NCBI GenBank assembly: GCA_030062745.1
Contig: CP099846.1
Coordinates: forward strand, 5,704,001 to 5,768,000
DNA length: 64,000 nt
Source: Capitulum mitella
Taxonomy: Eukaryota > Arthropoda > Thecostraca > Pollicipedomorpha > Pollicipedidae
Direction: 5' to 3'
This document shows positions 24,451 to 37,173 of this stretch, in pieces (position 1 is the stretch's first letter; every line of letters starts with the position of its first letter). The notes below the pieces were generated by a model. That model made no database searches. It was not told where the DNA came from and was given only the letters and a program-made list of their open reading frames with translations. The position numbers and the translations under genes were made by a program.

Positions 24451-25669
24451 TTAACCCGCGCCTGACTGTCGATCGGCACCATGCACGCCCGACTGGGGTG
24501 TGCGATTGACCGCCCCCTTCTAACTCACGAACGGTTGGTCGCACGATAAAAATAAGCACACGGTTGGAAAGCTTGTGACGAGTAGACCTCGAAAATGGCC
24601 TCATTTTTAGTTCTGGATAATATGTAAGCCATTTACGCCCTACCTATATTTTCTCAAAGCCGCCTGCATGAGACCGATAAATGGCCTGGATCTCATGGGC
24701 TGTAATTAATGACGTCTTGATAAAGGCACCAGCGGGAAGGTAAAAGTCCGCAGATGCCGATACATGTCTAATTTCTCTGATCTGATGTCTGATCTGATAC
24801 GCGGGAACGTTGACTTAAAGACATGTCGATTTTCGCAACGATGCACGGCGGATGCCGTATACGAACACGGTATAAAATTAACTGGAACTAATTTTAGCGT
24901 TCTTTATTCTTGCGAATTATGCCTTTCCAAATATTGCCTCTTGGTCCTAGTGGTTCTTGTGATGATTTATCTTGCTGAAATGTTGAACAATTCAGTAGTT
25001 AACAATCTACGCAACTGTTGGAGCTTTATTGTCGGGAGCCTGTTTCTCTATAACATTTGCAGTTTTTTAAACTTTTTATTTTTTTTAGTATTACTCGCAA
25101 CTGTGCGTGCCAATTTTACCATTTTCTACCCAATCTGAGTCATTCCTCGCCGATTTTAATGGCAGTGCATTTTAACTCATGACGGTTACTTGTGACCTGA
25201 CCTCAGGTCGGTGCTTGGAGGCCACTGAAATTGTGCCCATTGACGGCAAATGGATGTCTGGATCTCCCCACACTCAAACTGTTATAAAAAGATCCGTCAA
25301 TTTTCGAAAAAAATTACATGCACTGAAAACGGGCTTGACCTTAGGTCAATGACTCAGACTTTCCCGGAAAATCAGAAATAGCGGATTTGTTGTATTTATC
25401 AAAATGTCTAGTCCTTGAAAGTTTTATTGTAATATCATGTTCGCGAAAAAGTTACAGGGCGTTAAACCTTTCTGGACATAGGTCCATTTGACCTGACCTA
25501 GGTTAGACACCTTATTTGACTTTAGGTCAAAAATTTTGTACAAGATGTAAAAATGGTCAAGCAAAAGATAGACAAAGTGTCGTGGCGCTGCGTTTGTTCG
25601 TTCTCTGGCAATCTCTGAAAAATCTCAGGGGGGAGGTCAACGGCCTCCCCCAAGTCGGGGTCGGGTTAA
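24451..25669 (-). mobile_element. Family B TTAA element
   Basis: Starts TTAACCCGCGC and ends GTCGGGGTCGGGTTAA, with TTAA at both ends. The left part is the reverse complement of the right part of the copy at 31977-33206: CCGTTCGTGAGTTAG, AAGCTTTCCAACGG and CTCATTTTTAG blocks. Many TGACCT/AGGTCA half-sites lie in the right third. No gene. Confidence 0.82.
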
Positions 25670-25849
25670 CTCATGCTAGCGTATACACTCCGGTATATGC
25701 ATCTCCGTTGCCCGAATTTGCTTCACAGGAGCCATCCTATACGTGGGTGACGTCACAGCTGCTTCATGTCCGGTCTGACTGCATTCTCGACCGATCTCGC
25801 TCGATCCCTCGCTCCCACGTCCATCAATTCGTGTCGTCTATGCAGCCGT

Positions 25850-27600
25850 TCTACGAGCGATCCATTTCCTTTCAGTTCTTACTTTGCCACGTTCGGGATT
25901 CCCCTCGGGCCGACCTCGCCCGGAAACTGCATCGCGCCAGGTCGACGATCTCGCTGACTGCACTCGGCTGCCCGGTGTCGCACACTGTTGCAGCTGTAAC
26001 AGCGCATGCGCTTTGGTCTCGCTATGGAGGGAGTCGGACGGCGGGTCCCTGCGTCCATCGCGTCCATTCTGGGCGGATGATTTGCCATCCCCCCTCCGTA
26101 CATACGTCGACGCCCTGAATCGATCGTGAGCGACAAGGTAGTCTGAGGGCCCTCGTTGGCGAAAATGGATGGAGAGGTCCATAGGGCAGGTATTCTTATA
26201 CAGTTCTTTAACCATAAAGCCTCATGTCTCCTCAAAAGACTTGGATGTTTGCGACATCTCAACCCATCTGATGAAGTATCTATTCAGTATGGGTCCATAC
26301 TGCTTTGGACCTTTCCTTGCCTCGGGCTTTGACTTACGGAACTTCAAGCGAAATACCGTTCTCCGTGTAGCAGAGTTTTCTGCTAAGCGTGAAAGTTGGA
26401 CTATTGGCGACCTCGTTTGTGTCGATTATGTTCTTCTTTAGTACAGTTCTGTTTTCACAAGTTCTTCTTGCCGATTCTCTGTTTACTCTTCAGACACACA
26501 GAGCTTCCACTTTCAGCATCTATACTCTTGACGTCGAACATTGACCACTCACAGCACCAGCACTTCACTACGTCACGAGCGTTACAAGGTCCACCACATG
26601 TTGAGTCGATAGATACACCGACAGCTATTAAGCGAAAACCGGCCTTGCTTATATACTACCTACGTACGGAAAAGATGAAAGGGGATGGTGCAATTATGAT
26701 ATCATATACAACCAATCAGGAGGCGTTTTGCAATCCGAATATTCCAGAAAGACTAGCGTGAACGCACGGAGAACGCACGGAATTCAGAGAACTGGCTAAT
26801 ATAAAGCGGAAGCAAGAGCTCAGAAGTTTCTGCAGGTGTAAGCTATCTTAAGGTTAGAAAAAGAAAGTATTGTTTAACATTACGGATATGATTCACCTAG
26901 GGGCACCGCGGCATGATTGATATACCTGAGGCGTTAATGCCTTCTCAGACGTCTTTGTCTGATTCCTTTCGGTGCCGACTGTGGGAACTGGAGTTGAAGG
27001 CATCTGGCAGCCTTAGACAGTCTTCACCAACCAAAGGCGTTTGAAGGGAAACCTCTACGATTTAGAAAAAATAGAAAACATTGAAATTTGAAGGTTTTTT
27101 GATAGAGAACTTTAAAGCCCTGAACGTGAACTTTCTTACACTCCGTCATATGATATCGGAACAGAAGCGCCTTTTCCATATTTCTAAAATCTTCGGTATC
27201 CTCGTCGGAGATCCTAGAATATATCTCTGGAGCTTTTCCCGTAAATAGTGCGCTTAATCTCGTCTCTCAGCTTTCTCTCGGCTATTGCAAGTTCTCCGCG
27301 AAGCGCTCAAATCGCTGGCGGTAGCAGTGTTTGTAGCAGTGTAACAGTTACATCCACACCACGCTTCACATCCACAAACGGTGGTCATTTCGGACATGAT
27401 GTGGCATCAACTGGGGCAACGTCTTCTTCCCTAGCTCCAACGACTTGGGCCACCTGCAGCTCCAGGCTTTTCCTTTCCAGCTCATGTGTCCGCATGCGCT
27501 CTCATTCCTCGTGCTCCTTGCGCTCAATCTCCCGTTCACGCTCCTCTGGGGGGGGGGGGAATTTCGGCCAGTCGAATTAAGAGTGAAATCGATGCAAAAT
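25850..27600 (-). pseudogene. Ty3/gypsy-like gag remnant
   Basis: Read on the minus strand from about 27600, a charged coiled-coil-like head (EREIERKEHEERMRTHELE, interrupted by a stop) is followed by PKWPPFVD. About 1 kb further on comes the gag core (NRYFIRWVEMSQTSKSFEET, then LMVKELYKNTCP and RGPSDYLVAHDRF). Last, at about 25950-26000, is a CCHC zinc knuckle, CYSCNSVRHRAAEC, with C-x2-C-x4-H-x4-C spacing. Order and spacing match gags of invertebrate gypsy-type elements. Pieces lie in different frames with stops, so it is dead. No protease, RT or LTRs were identified. Confidence 0.7.
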
Positions 27601-29980
27601 CTGGATATTTTGCCAACCTTGTTCTGTCTGATCTCGTCGGAGTTCGGTTTTGGCGGGCTGGTGTGACGAGACTGGCGGTCGCACGTCGCTGAAACTTGGC
27701 CATCTCAGGGGTTCGGTGGCACAATGCATTGTATTAAATTTTCGCTATTTTGGACGGCGAGGCTGCAGGCAACACGCGCATGACGCCCCCAGAGAGTGTG
27801 CATGTATTGTGGGAAAAATCCAACACATTTTCGAAAAATCTAGACGCGCGCCGCTTGCGGGCGCTCAACCTCGGAAACTGCGGGTCGCACCAACACAAAG
27901 CCGGGTGCGTTCGACAACGAGTCTATTGGAGAACTACATTGCACGGAAGAGGCTAAGTCGAGACCAGCACATGGAGCGTGCTGCCCGCGGGAACAAGAGC
28001 AATGCCCGTTTTGAAAGGCCTCCAAAATGAGGTCATGATCTCGGCAACCGTTAAAGAAACGAACCCGAGGATACGATGACCAACCACAACAAGGTAGCGG
28101 CAGGAAACCATTTAGTGGAGTCGACCTGATCCTCCGCACGGGGTAGCCGCGGCGCGCTCTCAGAATGGTTTAGACTAGGATTTGGAATGCAAAGGCGTCA
28201 ATGTCTAACACGAAATTGACACCACCGGAGAGCTCTTCCAATGCAGTTCCGATCATGCAGAATACTAATCAGGTGTGCTGCGGCCGTTCTGGGAAAGCAA
28301 CGCCTCGTCAACCAGCGCTGGACGCGCTTTAGTCCATTTTTAAATGAGACCGAGACCATTGCCAGCCTGCGACACGGCTTCCCAGAGCCTGATCTCACCA
28401 ACCGTGGGTCACGCCGAGACGAAATCAGCCCGACACAAAATCAGTTCGAGAACATCACCATGTAAAGTGACGCACGCGGTAACCAGCACGTGACGCATTT
28501 CAGTCACAGGAACACTACAAAAGCCATTTCGCATTACCCTATTCTCAAAATAGGGCAAGGCTAAATTAACATTTATTTGCAACGATCTGACGACTATGTA
28601 GCCCCACGTCACAAGGCACCGACTGCATATCATTCCATAGGACCGACCTCATCCGCCAAACGGGGTAGTCGCGGCACGCGCTCAAAGTTGGGACGTTTTC
28701 GACTTCCGGGTTCTTTGTGTTTGCACTGTGATTGCGATGACATATAGGGTAAGATTGTTAGCGAAATTAAGACCAATGGAAAGAACAGATTTTTGTCATA
28801 TTGGCGCGGTTATAAAAACTATAAATTCACCTACGTTTGCTGCTATGACGCGTCAGGTAAACTGGTGCCTCGCCATTTTCTTTTTTTGGAGCATCGATGT
28901 ATTTCAGGCATTTGTGTTCGATTAAAAATTGTGGCAATGCCATTGGGAGCATGCTGTTAAAAATGCTGCCACTTCATTCCTCAATCAATTATAAACACGT
29001 CAGTAAAACAGAAGCGGCAGATTTAAATTCTACTTAGGGGGGGGGGGGCAAGATTTCCAAGTCGGGTATAGTTAAATAGTTATAGATTGGTAGGTACCTG
29101 TTCACTGCGTAGATAAAAAATAACAGGTAATTTTATAATGGCGCCAAAATATCTGTACACACGATGTATATGCAAATCAAGCAGCCTAATAATGCGCAAA
29201 AAGTTAAAAGTAAGTTATGCGTGAGCATATCTAAAGCCCCGTCGCGTGAGGAGCTACGGCTGTTCCGCTACCTGCTGCCTAGTGGGTGAGACGGCCGTCC
29301 TGTATTCCAGTGAAGAGCCTCGCACCACGTGCATAAAAGCTGTGGAAACATATATTTGGCGATCACATGCTTTTCAGTTCTGAGGCCAAACTTATCGCAA
29401 AGCACGGGTGGAGTTTTCGTGCTGAAGTGCACATCTTCTCGCGTTAGCCTTGCAACAACACAACAAATGGGTGAATACTTCAACCAGTCTGTTCATTAAA
29501 TTCATTTCCTTCTTGAATTATTGAGTTGCCTTTCTAACTACGACATGAGCGCAAGGAAGCCGCAAATGAGGTCAGTTTTTGGTCGCCATCCTCCAATATT
29601 TCGGAGCGTTCCAGTAACAGACATTCGATGTGCGCAAATCCTGCTACTTAATGTGCATGTCCGCATTTATTGGCGCAGAAGTACACATCCAGGCGCACTG
29701 CGTGCACAGCATATCGTGGTTGTCCATACTCACGGTAAACGTACCAAAAACCTATCCGTATCGAAATTATGTAAGCCCACCTGTACGCTTCCAAAGCGTA
29801 ACATGCATTATATGCAAACTATGCATAACATTCTGCAATGACCAGAGTATTATGCAAACACAAACCAGCTTGTGGGAACAGTTAACCTCCCCCCAGCACA
29901 CAAATATAAGCTTAATCCTAAGCAACACGAAAACTCGACAGTCGAACGGCAGCATCACAGGTACAGCAGCTCCAGTCAAA
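27601..29980. other. No gene recognised
   Basis: This stretch is upstream of the gag remnant on the minus strand and may include its 5' untranslated or LTR sequence, which I could not delimit. A phrase containing ACGGGGTAGYCGCGGCRCGCGCTC occurs at about 28136-28160 and again at about 28661-28685 in direct orientation. A G-run sits at 29038-29050. Confidence 0.4.
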
Positions 29981-31660
29981 TCAAACTCTTCCGAAAACCG
30001 TCAACTTTTTCAGTGCATGATTTTCCACAAACTCACGCAGGATGACCTTGAGATCCAGCCTTCTTGCGTGATCGCCGTGCATGGCGAGGACGATCAGGTT
30101 TGGTAGCCTCCCCTGGCTCATCATGGATCGCAACGGCGTCTTGATCCGGTACAAGGTGCTGATCGAACTTTTCGCCGTTGCACCACCCATGGAAACGGCC
30201 ATGATCAGCGCTGCCAGACGCAGCACATCCGATAGCATTTCTTGGCACAAGCGACCCTGGCTCATGTGACGTCCACAACATGGCTGATCGAGTTAGCTGG
30301 CTGCAGCACTGTGGCACATCGGCGCATGGAGGTCAGCTGCATGGACAGAGCATCAGGGTCGATGTCTCCTGAGCTATCCTGGTGGACGTTGTTTTGCGAT
30401 GACGTAAAAACTTTCCTGGCATTGCCAGGGCTGATGTTCGCTCGACTCCCTAGCAGCAGGTCCTCTAGCTGCTCCAGACGTTCCAGATCAGGCTGCTTGA
30501 ACCGCCGCCTGACTTCATTTGTTACCAGGTCCATCGCTTCGAAGAAGCAGCGTCTGAGCAAGTCTTTGGCGGTGAAGACCGTTGGCGCTGCTGTATTTGC
30601 ATGGTGCTCCAGTCGCTTAGGCGGGCGGACTGGACGTGGGTCCTTTGCTGGGTCGACGGGGCTGCCAAGTGTCCGAGTACTGTCGTGGCGTTCTTCCCAC
30701 AGCTCTTCAAAGCCGAACTCTCGCAGATTTTCCAGCGTGCTGAGCAGCATCGTAGCCCCCTTACGGACATCTCCTCAGCTGACCCCAGGGCGCTGCAAAG
30801 CCTTCCCAAAAAACTCACATGAGCGAACATCCGCTCACACATCATCAGAGATAGTGCCGTCTCAAAGCTCCGGAGATAAGAGACAATGCCTCGCACTCTG
30901 TGACGGACATCCGGCGACGCGGACTTGTCTGCTTCCATATCTTTCAGTGTCAAAAGAATTGTATCATATTCCTTAAGAAATCGTCTGAAGGCCAGGCATC
31001 TCACTGTCCATCTGGTGGGACAGAGAGATATGAGCTTGTGCGGTGTGGTACGTTGCAGTCCCGCGTCGTCTTCGTCGTGTTGCAGGCGCAGATCGAGAAG
31101 ATGGTCCTCAAACAGCTGCTTCCTTTTCGTGGTCTCGAGTACTCCCACCACATCCCGAACTGAGTGTTCAGAGCATCACCAACCTGGGACACCTCGCTGG
31201 CCTCTTCCACGAGGGCCAGGTCGAGGGAATGATTTGCGCAGAGCACGAATATTAAGCGGAGCTGATCTTCGGTTAACCTGGCCTGCACTCTGGACACTTT
31301 TCCCGACATGGTCGATGCTCCATCGAAATAATGCCCTCTTAGCTTGTCCATTTGCTATCCAATTGCTCCTTTTCTGCAGCCACGATTTCATCTCGGGGTT
31401 GTCATGCTTCTTTCGTCTAGCATGGTCATTAAATTCCTTAAACATGATCACCTTCATCGTCGCAACTCAAGAATGGGTATTCTTTGTACCATTGACAGCG
31501 AAACCTTCGGCCGTTGGTTTCTGGAAACGGCGCATGCGTTGGCTGATGAGGTTCTGAGAAGGACCAAAAGCAAGGGTCAGGATAAATAGAAAACGTCGAA
31601 GGACCAGGATAAGGACAGTGTCCTTTGCGCTCATTCACGGAGTTTTGTGCGCAGTTCATC
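29981..31660 (-). pseudogene. hAT transposase, ZMYM1/TTF-type (broken)
   Basis: Read on the minus strand, the head has the TTF-type zinc-finger entry (FPETNGRRFRCQWYKEYPFL, about 31520-31460). The hAT catalytic core follows: RGHYFDGASTMSGKVSRVQA at about 31350 and CANHSLDLALVE. Next come LCPTRWTVRCLAFRRFLKEY, then ALSLMMCERMF. The C-terminal dimerisation region has LAALIMAVSMGGATAKSSIS, RIKTPLRSMMSQGRL and LDLKVILREF (about 30230-30010). The N-terminal finger and catalytic core are closer together than usual, suggesting a deletion, and at least three frame changes occur. Terminal inverted repeats were not found. Confidence 0.82.
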
Positions 31661-31976
31661 TTGTAACTTTAGCTTCCGAACAGGCTCTTTCTGGGCCGAC
31701 GTTTTCAAGGGTTCGATGATCTACGTCGATTCATAATTGAGGTTCGACTGCTATGGACATTTTGTGTCGGTGGTAATCATGACAAATTCCAATAAAACTG
31801 CCAACACTCTAAACTTGAACTTATGCCCAGGCACTGCGGTACGCAGTGTTCGCGGAGTCCGCAAAAAGTATGCATTAGGCCCAGAAATAGAGAATTAAGC
31901 TAATTTACTGAACAGATAATCTATCGCTTGTAAATATGGAGGCACACTTCACGCATACTGCCTTTGTTTATACACT

Positions 31977-33206
31977 TTAACCCGTCCCGACTGGGAGGGC
32001 AGTTGACTGCCCCCCCCCCCCGAGGTTTTTCTGGGATTGCGAGAGAACGAACAAACCAGAGTCACGAAAATTTGTGTACCTTTTGCTTCATCAATTTTAC
32101 ATCTCGTGTCAAGATTTTGACCTCAGGTCAGGTCAGGTGCCTGACCTAGGTCAGGTCAAACAGATCTATGTCCAAAAAAGTTTAACGCCCTCTAACTTTT
32201 TCGCAAAACAAGATATCTCAACAATACTTTCAGGGATCAGTGAACGTGATAGATGCAACAAATCTGCTACCTCAGATTTTTTGCAATTTTCGGGGTCGTT
32301 GACCTAAGACCAAACCCATTTTTAACACATATCGTCGTTTTTGTCGGAAATTGATGGAATTTTTCATAACATTTTTAGTATGGAGTGAAGCAGACATCTA
32401 GTTACCGTCATTGGGCAAAATATCAATGACTTCCACCCATTGACCTGAGGTCAGGTCACGAATGACTGTAGTCAACCAAAATGTACAACCGTCAAAATCA
32501 TCGATAAATTTCTCAGAATGGGTAGAAAATGGCAGAACTAGCTTGCACAGACGTAAGTAATACCAGGAACTTCAAAAAGTTTGAAAAAAAATTCATGTTT
32601 TCAAAATAAAAAGGCTCTCGCGAATAAAGCTCCGCTAATTTTGTAGATTGTTAACTAATACATTTTTCCAAAATTTAAGCATAAAAAACCATCACAAGAA
32701 CCTCTAAGATCAGTAAAATATACAAAGATTGTCTTTTTTCGCAAAAATAAAGGAACGCTAAAATTAGTTCCCTCAATTTGTTACTGCATACGGCAGCAGC
32801 GCACGCCTACAGCTGCCGCTAGAAATGCCGTGTCTTTAACTCAACGTTTCGGCGTATATATTGAAGAAATCTGGGGAAATTAGACGTGTATCGGCATCTG
32901 CGGACCTTTACTTGTTTGCCGGTGCCGTTACCTAAGCGTTTTCAGTCACAACCCTTGAGATTCAGGCCATTTCTCGGTCTCATGCAGTCGGCTATGAGAA
33001 AACATATATATAGGGCGTAAATTGCCTGCGTATTATTTAAAACTAAAAATGAGACCAGTTTCGAGCTCCACTCGTCACAAGCTTTCCAACGGTTTGCTTA
33101 TTTTTATCGCGCGACCAGCCGTTCGTGAGTTAGAGGGGGGGCAGCAAACTGCCCCCCCCCCCAGTCGCCCATGTTCGAAACGGACCGACGGTCGTGCGCG
33201 GGTTAA
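31977..33206 (+). mobile_element. Family B TTAA element, full-length
   Basis: Starts TTAACCCGTCCCGACTGGG and ends CGTGCGCGGGTTAA, with TTAA at both ends. Subterminal G/C-run palindromes are GGGCAGTTGACTGCCC at the left and GGGGGGCAGCAAACTGCCCC at the right. Inside the left end is a dense cluster of AGGTCA half-sites (about 32118-32160, with CCTGACCTAGGTCAGG as a palindrome). No gene. Confidence 0.87.
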
Positions 33207-34161
33207 AAACGGAAAACGTCATCGAGAATATAATGCCTGCTTTTGTGAATAATCACATCAAATCATATGAAAAATAGTGAGTGATATGATGAAGTGTTTA
33301 CCTCAATGCGTGACGTTAAGTACCGACCTGCAGTGAACCATAAACCATGACCATGTGCTAGATGGTGTTTTTTTTCGCCTCAGGTCAATGCTAGTGACGT
33401 GATCCGTGGTTTTCCAGATACCAGTGCTTTTCCATCTCGTTTAGCTACTTCTGCTGTAAATCCCCATTGACCGCGTGGAAGACATCATTTGCCGCTCGCA
33501 TTTTTTGCCACCCATAGACAACATTTTAAAGTTCGTCAACGAGATAGGGTGCTTCGTCCACGTGGTGGATGTCCTAGCAGTCTCATGACCAGTCCTGCCC
33601 TGAAGTAGGCCGTGACGTCGGATTCGCCGGTTCGAAATCATCTGCCAACTCTATGTCCCTGAGATGCCGTTAGGGTGGGCAGAGACCACCAAGACTCCGA
33701 CAGTCGTTGCTTTGGTGGTAATATGCCTACGTAATCCTCTTCCTAACGGCCATGCGAACTGCAATATGCGGAGAGACATGCAGAATATTTATGCATAAAT
33801 AGACTGGGAGAAAATTTGGCTAACTTCAGGCAGAGCAGAGCAGCAAAGAAAAGTGGAAGCATGGCAGGCGTACAATTTATGATACGCCTGGCATAACCGA
33901 CATCATCAACAGATCACTGCTGTACAGTGAAAGGTCTTTTGAAAAAAATTAAAAAAGCGAAATCGGCAGGGTTAATCCAACTATTCATCTTTACTGCAGC
34001 GTTGTAAAATACCAAAACGATCTATATATGGCAGCAACTTTGGCCAAGCCAGAAACAGTGGCTTGGCCAAAGTAGCATGTAACCATCACAGCCTGTTGAG
34101 GCAGGTGTAACCCTGATGCCCTGATAGGACTAAAAGCAGCATCTCATTAAGAGAAACCAAT

Positions 34162-34210
<49 letters not shown>

Positions 34211-34228
34211 TAATGTGTTATATAACTG

Positions 34229-34284
<56 letters not shown>

Positions 34285-35232
34285 TCTCTAAATATTGTAG
34301 CAATGGCTAGAATATTTTATTTTAGCCATGACTCTTCCCAGGGGCATACAGGAATTACTTCAGGGTGGAACACATTCTCACTGTGCCATAAAACAGGTTG
34401 AAATTTAGCCAAACTACATCAAAATACATGAAATGCGTGTAAGAGAACATACATAGGGAGTGTGCATCCCATGACCCCACTCCCCCTTAAATTTGCCACT
34501 AGCTTCTTGCTTTTCTGCCAATATAGGTGGGTACTAGCTACTTGTATCTGTTGTGGAACCAAGCATCTGTAGTACCACCCAAGTTATCTGCTATGTGCAC
34601 CCAGATGCTAATGTGACTCAGTGCCTGCTCCCTCCCCCAGATACCTTCTTCCTACTGGAAGATGATGTTTGTGATCATGGTGCATTTTCCTAAGGGTGGT
34701 TGGAGAGGCTGCAGCCTACCCTGATCCAACATCACATTAATCCTATTAGCCCAGCAGTCAGCCTCCCCTCGCCTCTCCCGTCGAGGAATGTAAGAAAAAT
34801 GATTACAAAATATTACTGTGTCAGGGCACTGTCATCCCAAAAATGAATAAATCCTTGAATTTTCTTCATGCGTCATCAAAGTATAACAATAAACTTTCGC
34901 AAAAGACGGGGTAAATGCCCCACCCCTTTTTCCTACAACTAAGTCTTCACTAAATCAAAAAAAAAAATCGGCGGATATATCCACAAAAATTGCTTCCTGG
35001 GCCCCTGGGCAGCCTGCCAATGACTTCTGACTCAGCGTCTCCTACCATCTTCCTTCCCAGTATATTTTGCAAAGCTCCGCCTATTTGCAGTTTTGCATCC
35101 ATTACATGTTCAATCTCTGAATAAAGAAAACACACAGCTCTGACACACTGCAATGGAGATTATCTGATCAGGCGCCTCCGTGTCATTCTGTCACACCTGT
35201 ACGTGCCATGTGATCCAGTCGTCCGGGCGCCA
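33207..35232. other. Non-coding stretch with microsatellites
   Basis: No gene recognised. It contains two long AT runs. Short frames near 33441-33641 (minus) and 34950-35153 (minus) have no recognisable features. Confidence 0.45.
34165..34280. repeat. Two (AT)n microsatellites
   Basis: AT runs at 34165-34208 and 34231-34280 are separated by a 22-bp unique spacer. Confidence 0.95.
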
Positions 35233-36535
35233 TTAACCCCCGCAGTGGAAGGGCGTTTCGCACTAACGCACACTGGAAGGGGTTCTAAAAGTGCCCCCGC
35301 TCCGATTTTGGAAACGGAAAGAGCTAGAGACATCAGTTTTTTTGAACATGGTAGGGCGATAGGGATTTACATTGTGTGCAATTTTCACGACCCTAGTTTG
35401 ATATCTTCAAGGTCAAATGAGGTTGAAAAGTACACCTTAGACACTTTCTCGGCCGTACAACTTTTCGAGCGAAACGGTAAAAGGATGTACGTTTCGCCGT
35501 TGAAACGCAGATTACGACAACTTCGATTCATCTGGCGTCTTGACTGAGCATTTTGGGTCGAGGTAATGTCAGGTCATTGACCTATGGCGTCATTTTTTAT
35601 CTTTTGCACATCAGATTCGAACAACACGGACAGTTTGAGAGTAAATAAGGGCGCAACATCTATCTTTTGGCGTATTTGCAGTGAAGGTTTCCAACATCGG
35701 TACATTTGGTCACTTCCAGCGTTTATATTTATGTATGTACTCGTATGTGTATGTGTATATGTATATACATGTGAGTATCAATGTGCCAAAAGTGTTTTAG
35801 TAGGGTCTTTGAATGCATATTTCATACAAATCGACATATTGCAAAGCCAGTCTGAACCAGATCACATAAACAATTGCCTTGACCTGAAATGACTCTGGTA
35901 TATATGTATGCATATTCATGTGCGCACACGTGTTTTTATTCGGGTCTTTGAATCCACATTTCATACAAATCGATATGTCGCAGAACAAATCTAGACCAGG
36001 TCACAAGATATTTGACCTTGACCTTTAATGGCCCTGACCTTCGCTGACCTTGGTACATGTAAGAGTATCAGTGTGCGCACACCTGTTTTTATTAGGGGCT
36101 CTGAATGCATATTTCATACATACTGACATGTTGTAACGCAAATCTGGACCACGTCACAAGCTGTTTGACCTTGACCTTAGATGATCTTGACACTTACTGA
36201 CCCTGGCTATGGTCCTGGTACATCCATCACTTATGCCCGAATGACATTGCCTGATTGTGTTCACACGGTAATCTTAAGTAGAACGCTGGTCTTTCACAAA
36301 ACTCTCATTTGTCAGCGACAACCGTCGCTTTCGTCATGCTTGCCGGACTTCAAATGCTTGAAACTTCAGAAATTTTCGGCCTATTTCCGATTTTTTTTTG
36401 CGTCATTCGACGAGTTATACAATTGCCATAAATGTCACAAAGTAGCAGCAACCAGCTCCCATCCGTTCTCGAGACATTCAGGAAAAACAGGGGGGGGGGG
36501 GGCACAGGAAGGCCCCCGTCCAGTGCGCGTGTTAA
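35233..36535. mobile_element. Family C TTAA element
   Basis: Starts TTAACCCCCGCAGTGGAAGG and ends CCAGTGCGCGTGTTAA; TTAA lies at both ends with a partial inverted match (CACTGG/CCAGTG). The right subterminus has a long G-run and GGCCCCC. Internally, about 35765-36205 holds three ~150-bp direct repeats, each with TTTCATACA and CTTGACCT-type half-sites. Its right TTAA is also the left TTAA of the next element. Confidence 0.72.
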
Positions 36536-36942
36536 CCCGCCCCCGACTGGGGAACGGTTGACCACCCCCATGAGGTTTTTCTGGGATTGCGAGAAAACAA
36601 ACAAACACAGCGCCACGAAACTTCGTGCACCTTTTCCTTGATCATTTTTACACCTTGTGTCAAAATTTTGACCTCAGGTCAAGTCAGGTGTCTGACCTAG
36701 GTCAGGTCAAACAGACCTATGTTAAAAAAAGCTTATCGCCCTGTAACTTTTTCGTAAAACAAGATATCACAATAATACTTTCAGGGATTAGTGATCTTGA
36801 TAGATGCAGCAAACCTGCTATCTTAGATTTTTCGAAATTTACTGGACCATTGAACCCGAGATCCTAGAGAGGGAGTGTATATCCGCCCCCTCCCCCCCGG
36901 CCTGGCGAAGGACATTTCGAGGCCCGGCCGGGCGCGGGTTAA
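36532..36942 (+). mobile_element. Family B TTAA element, internally deleted
   Basis: The left end TTAACCCGCCCCCGACTGGGG and about 300 bp of left-part sequence match 31977-33206 (GACCTCAGGTC, ACAAGATATC and TTTTTCG blocks). It then jumps to a C-run and GGGCGCGGGTTAA at the right end. About 0.8 kb of the usual interior is missing. It shares TTAA 36532-36535 with the Family C element, so the two lie head to tail with no bases between them. Confidence 0.72.
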
Positions 36943-37173
36943 AAAGGCACTGGTACCTTTCCGTCGCGCACCTTCTCGGTTTTTCTGTCTGTCTTCGCTC
37001 TTCAGGGCTTACTGCACACATTGAAATAATTTGTCCTCTTCGAACTGAAGCTTTCTCCCCGCTTCCGAAAACTGTTCAAAATTTGAAATCCATACTCACG
37101 CTCAAATACTTCGTCTGTATATGGTTCTCTCACTGTCTACTGCTTCTTTATCGCAGCTCAGTATTCGCTATAT

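Noticed and set aside
31176..31457. 93-codon minus-strand frame overlapping the hAT core
   Set aside because: Its first part may be displaced hAT sequence, but its second half is a shadow of the DGASTMSGK frame; not a separate gene.
33620..33645. tRNA-like B box (GGTTCGAAATC)
   Set aside because: No matching A box or cloverleaf stems in the preceding 60 bases.
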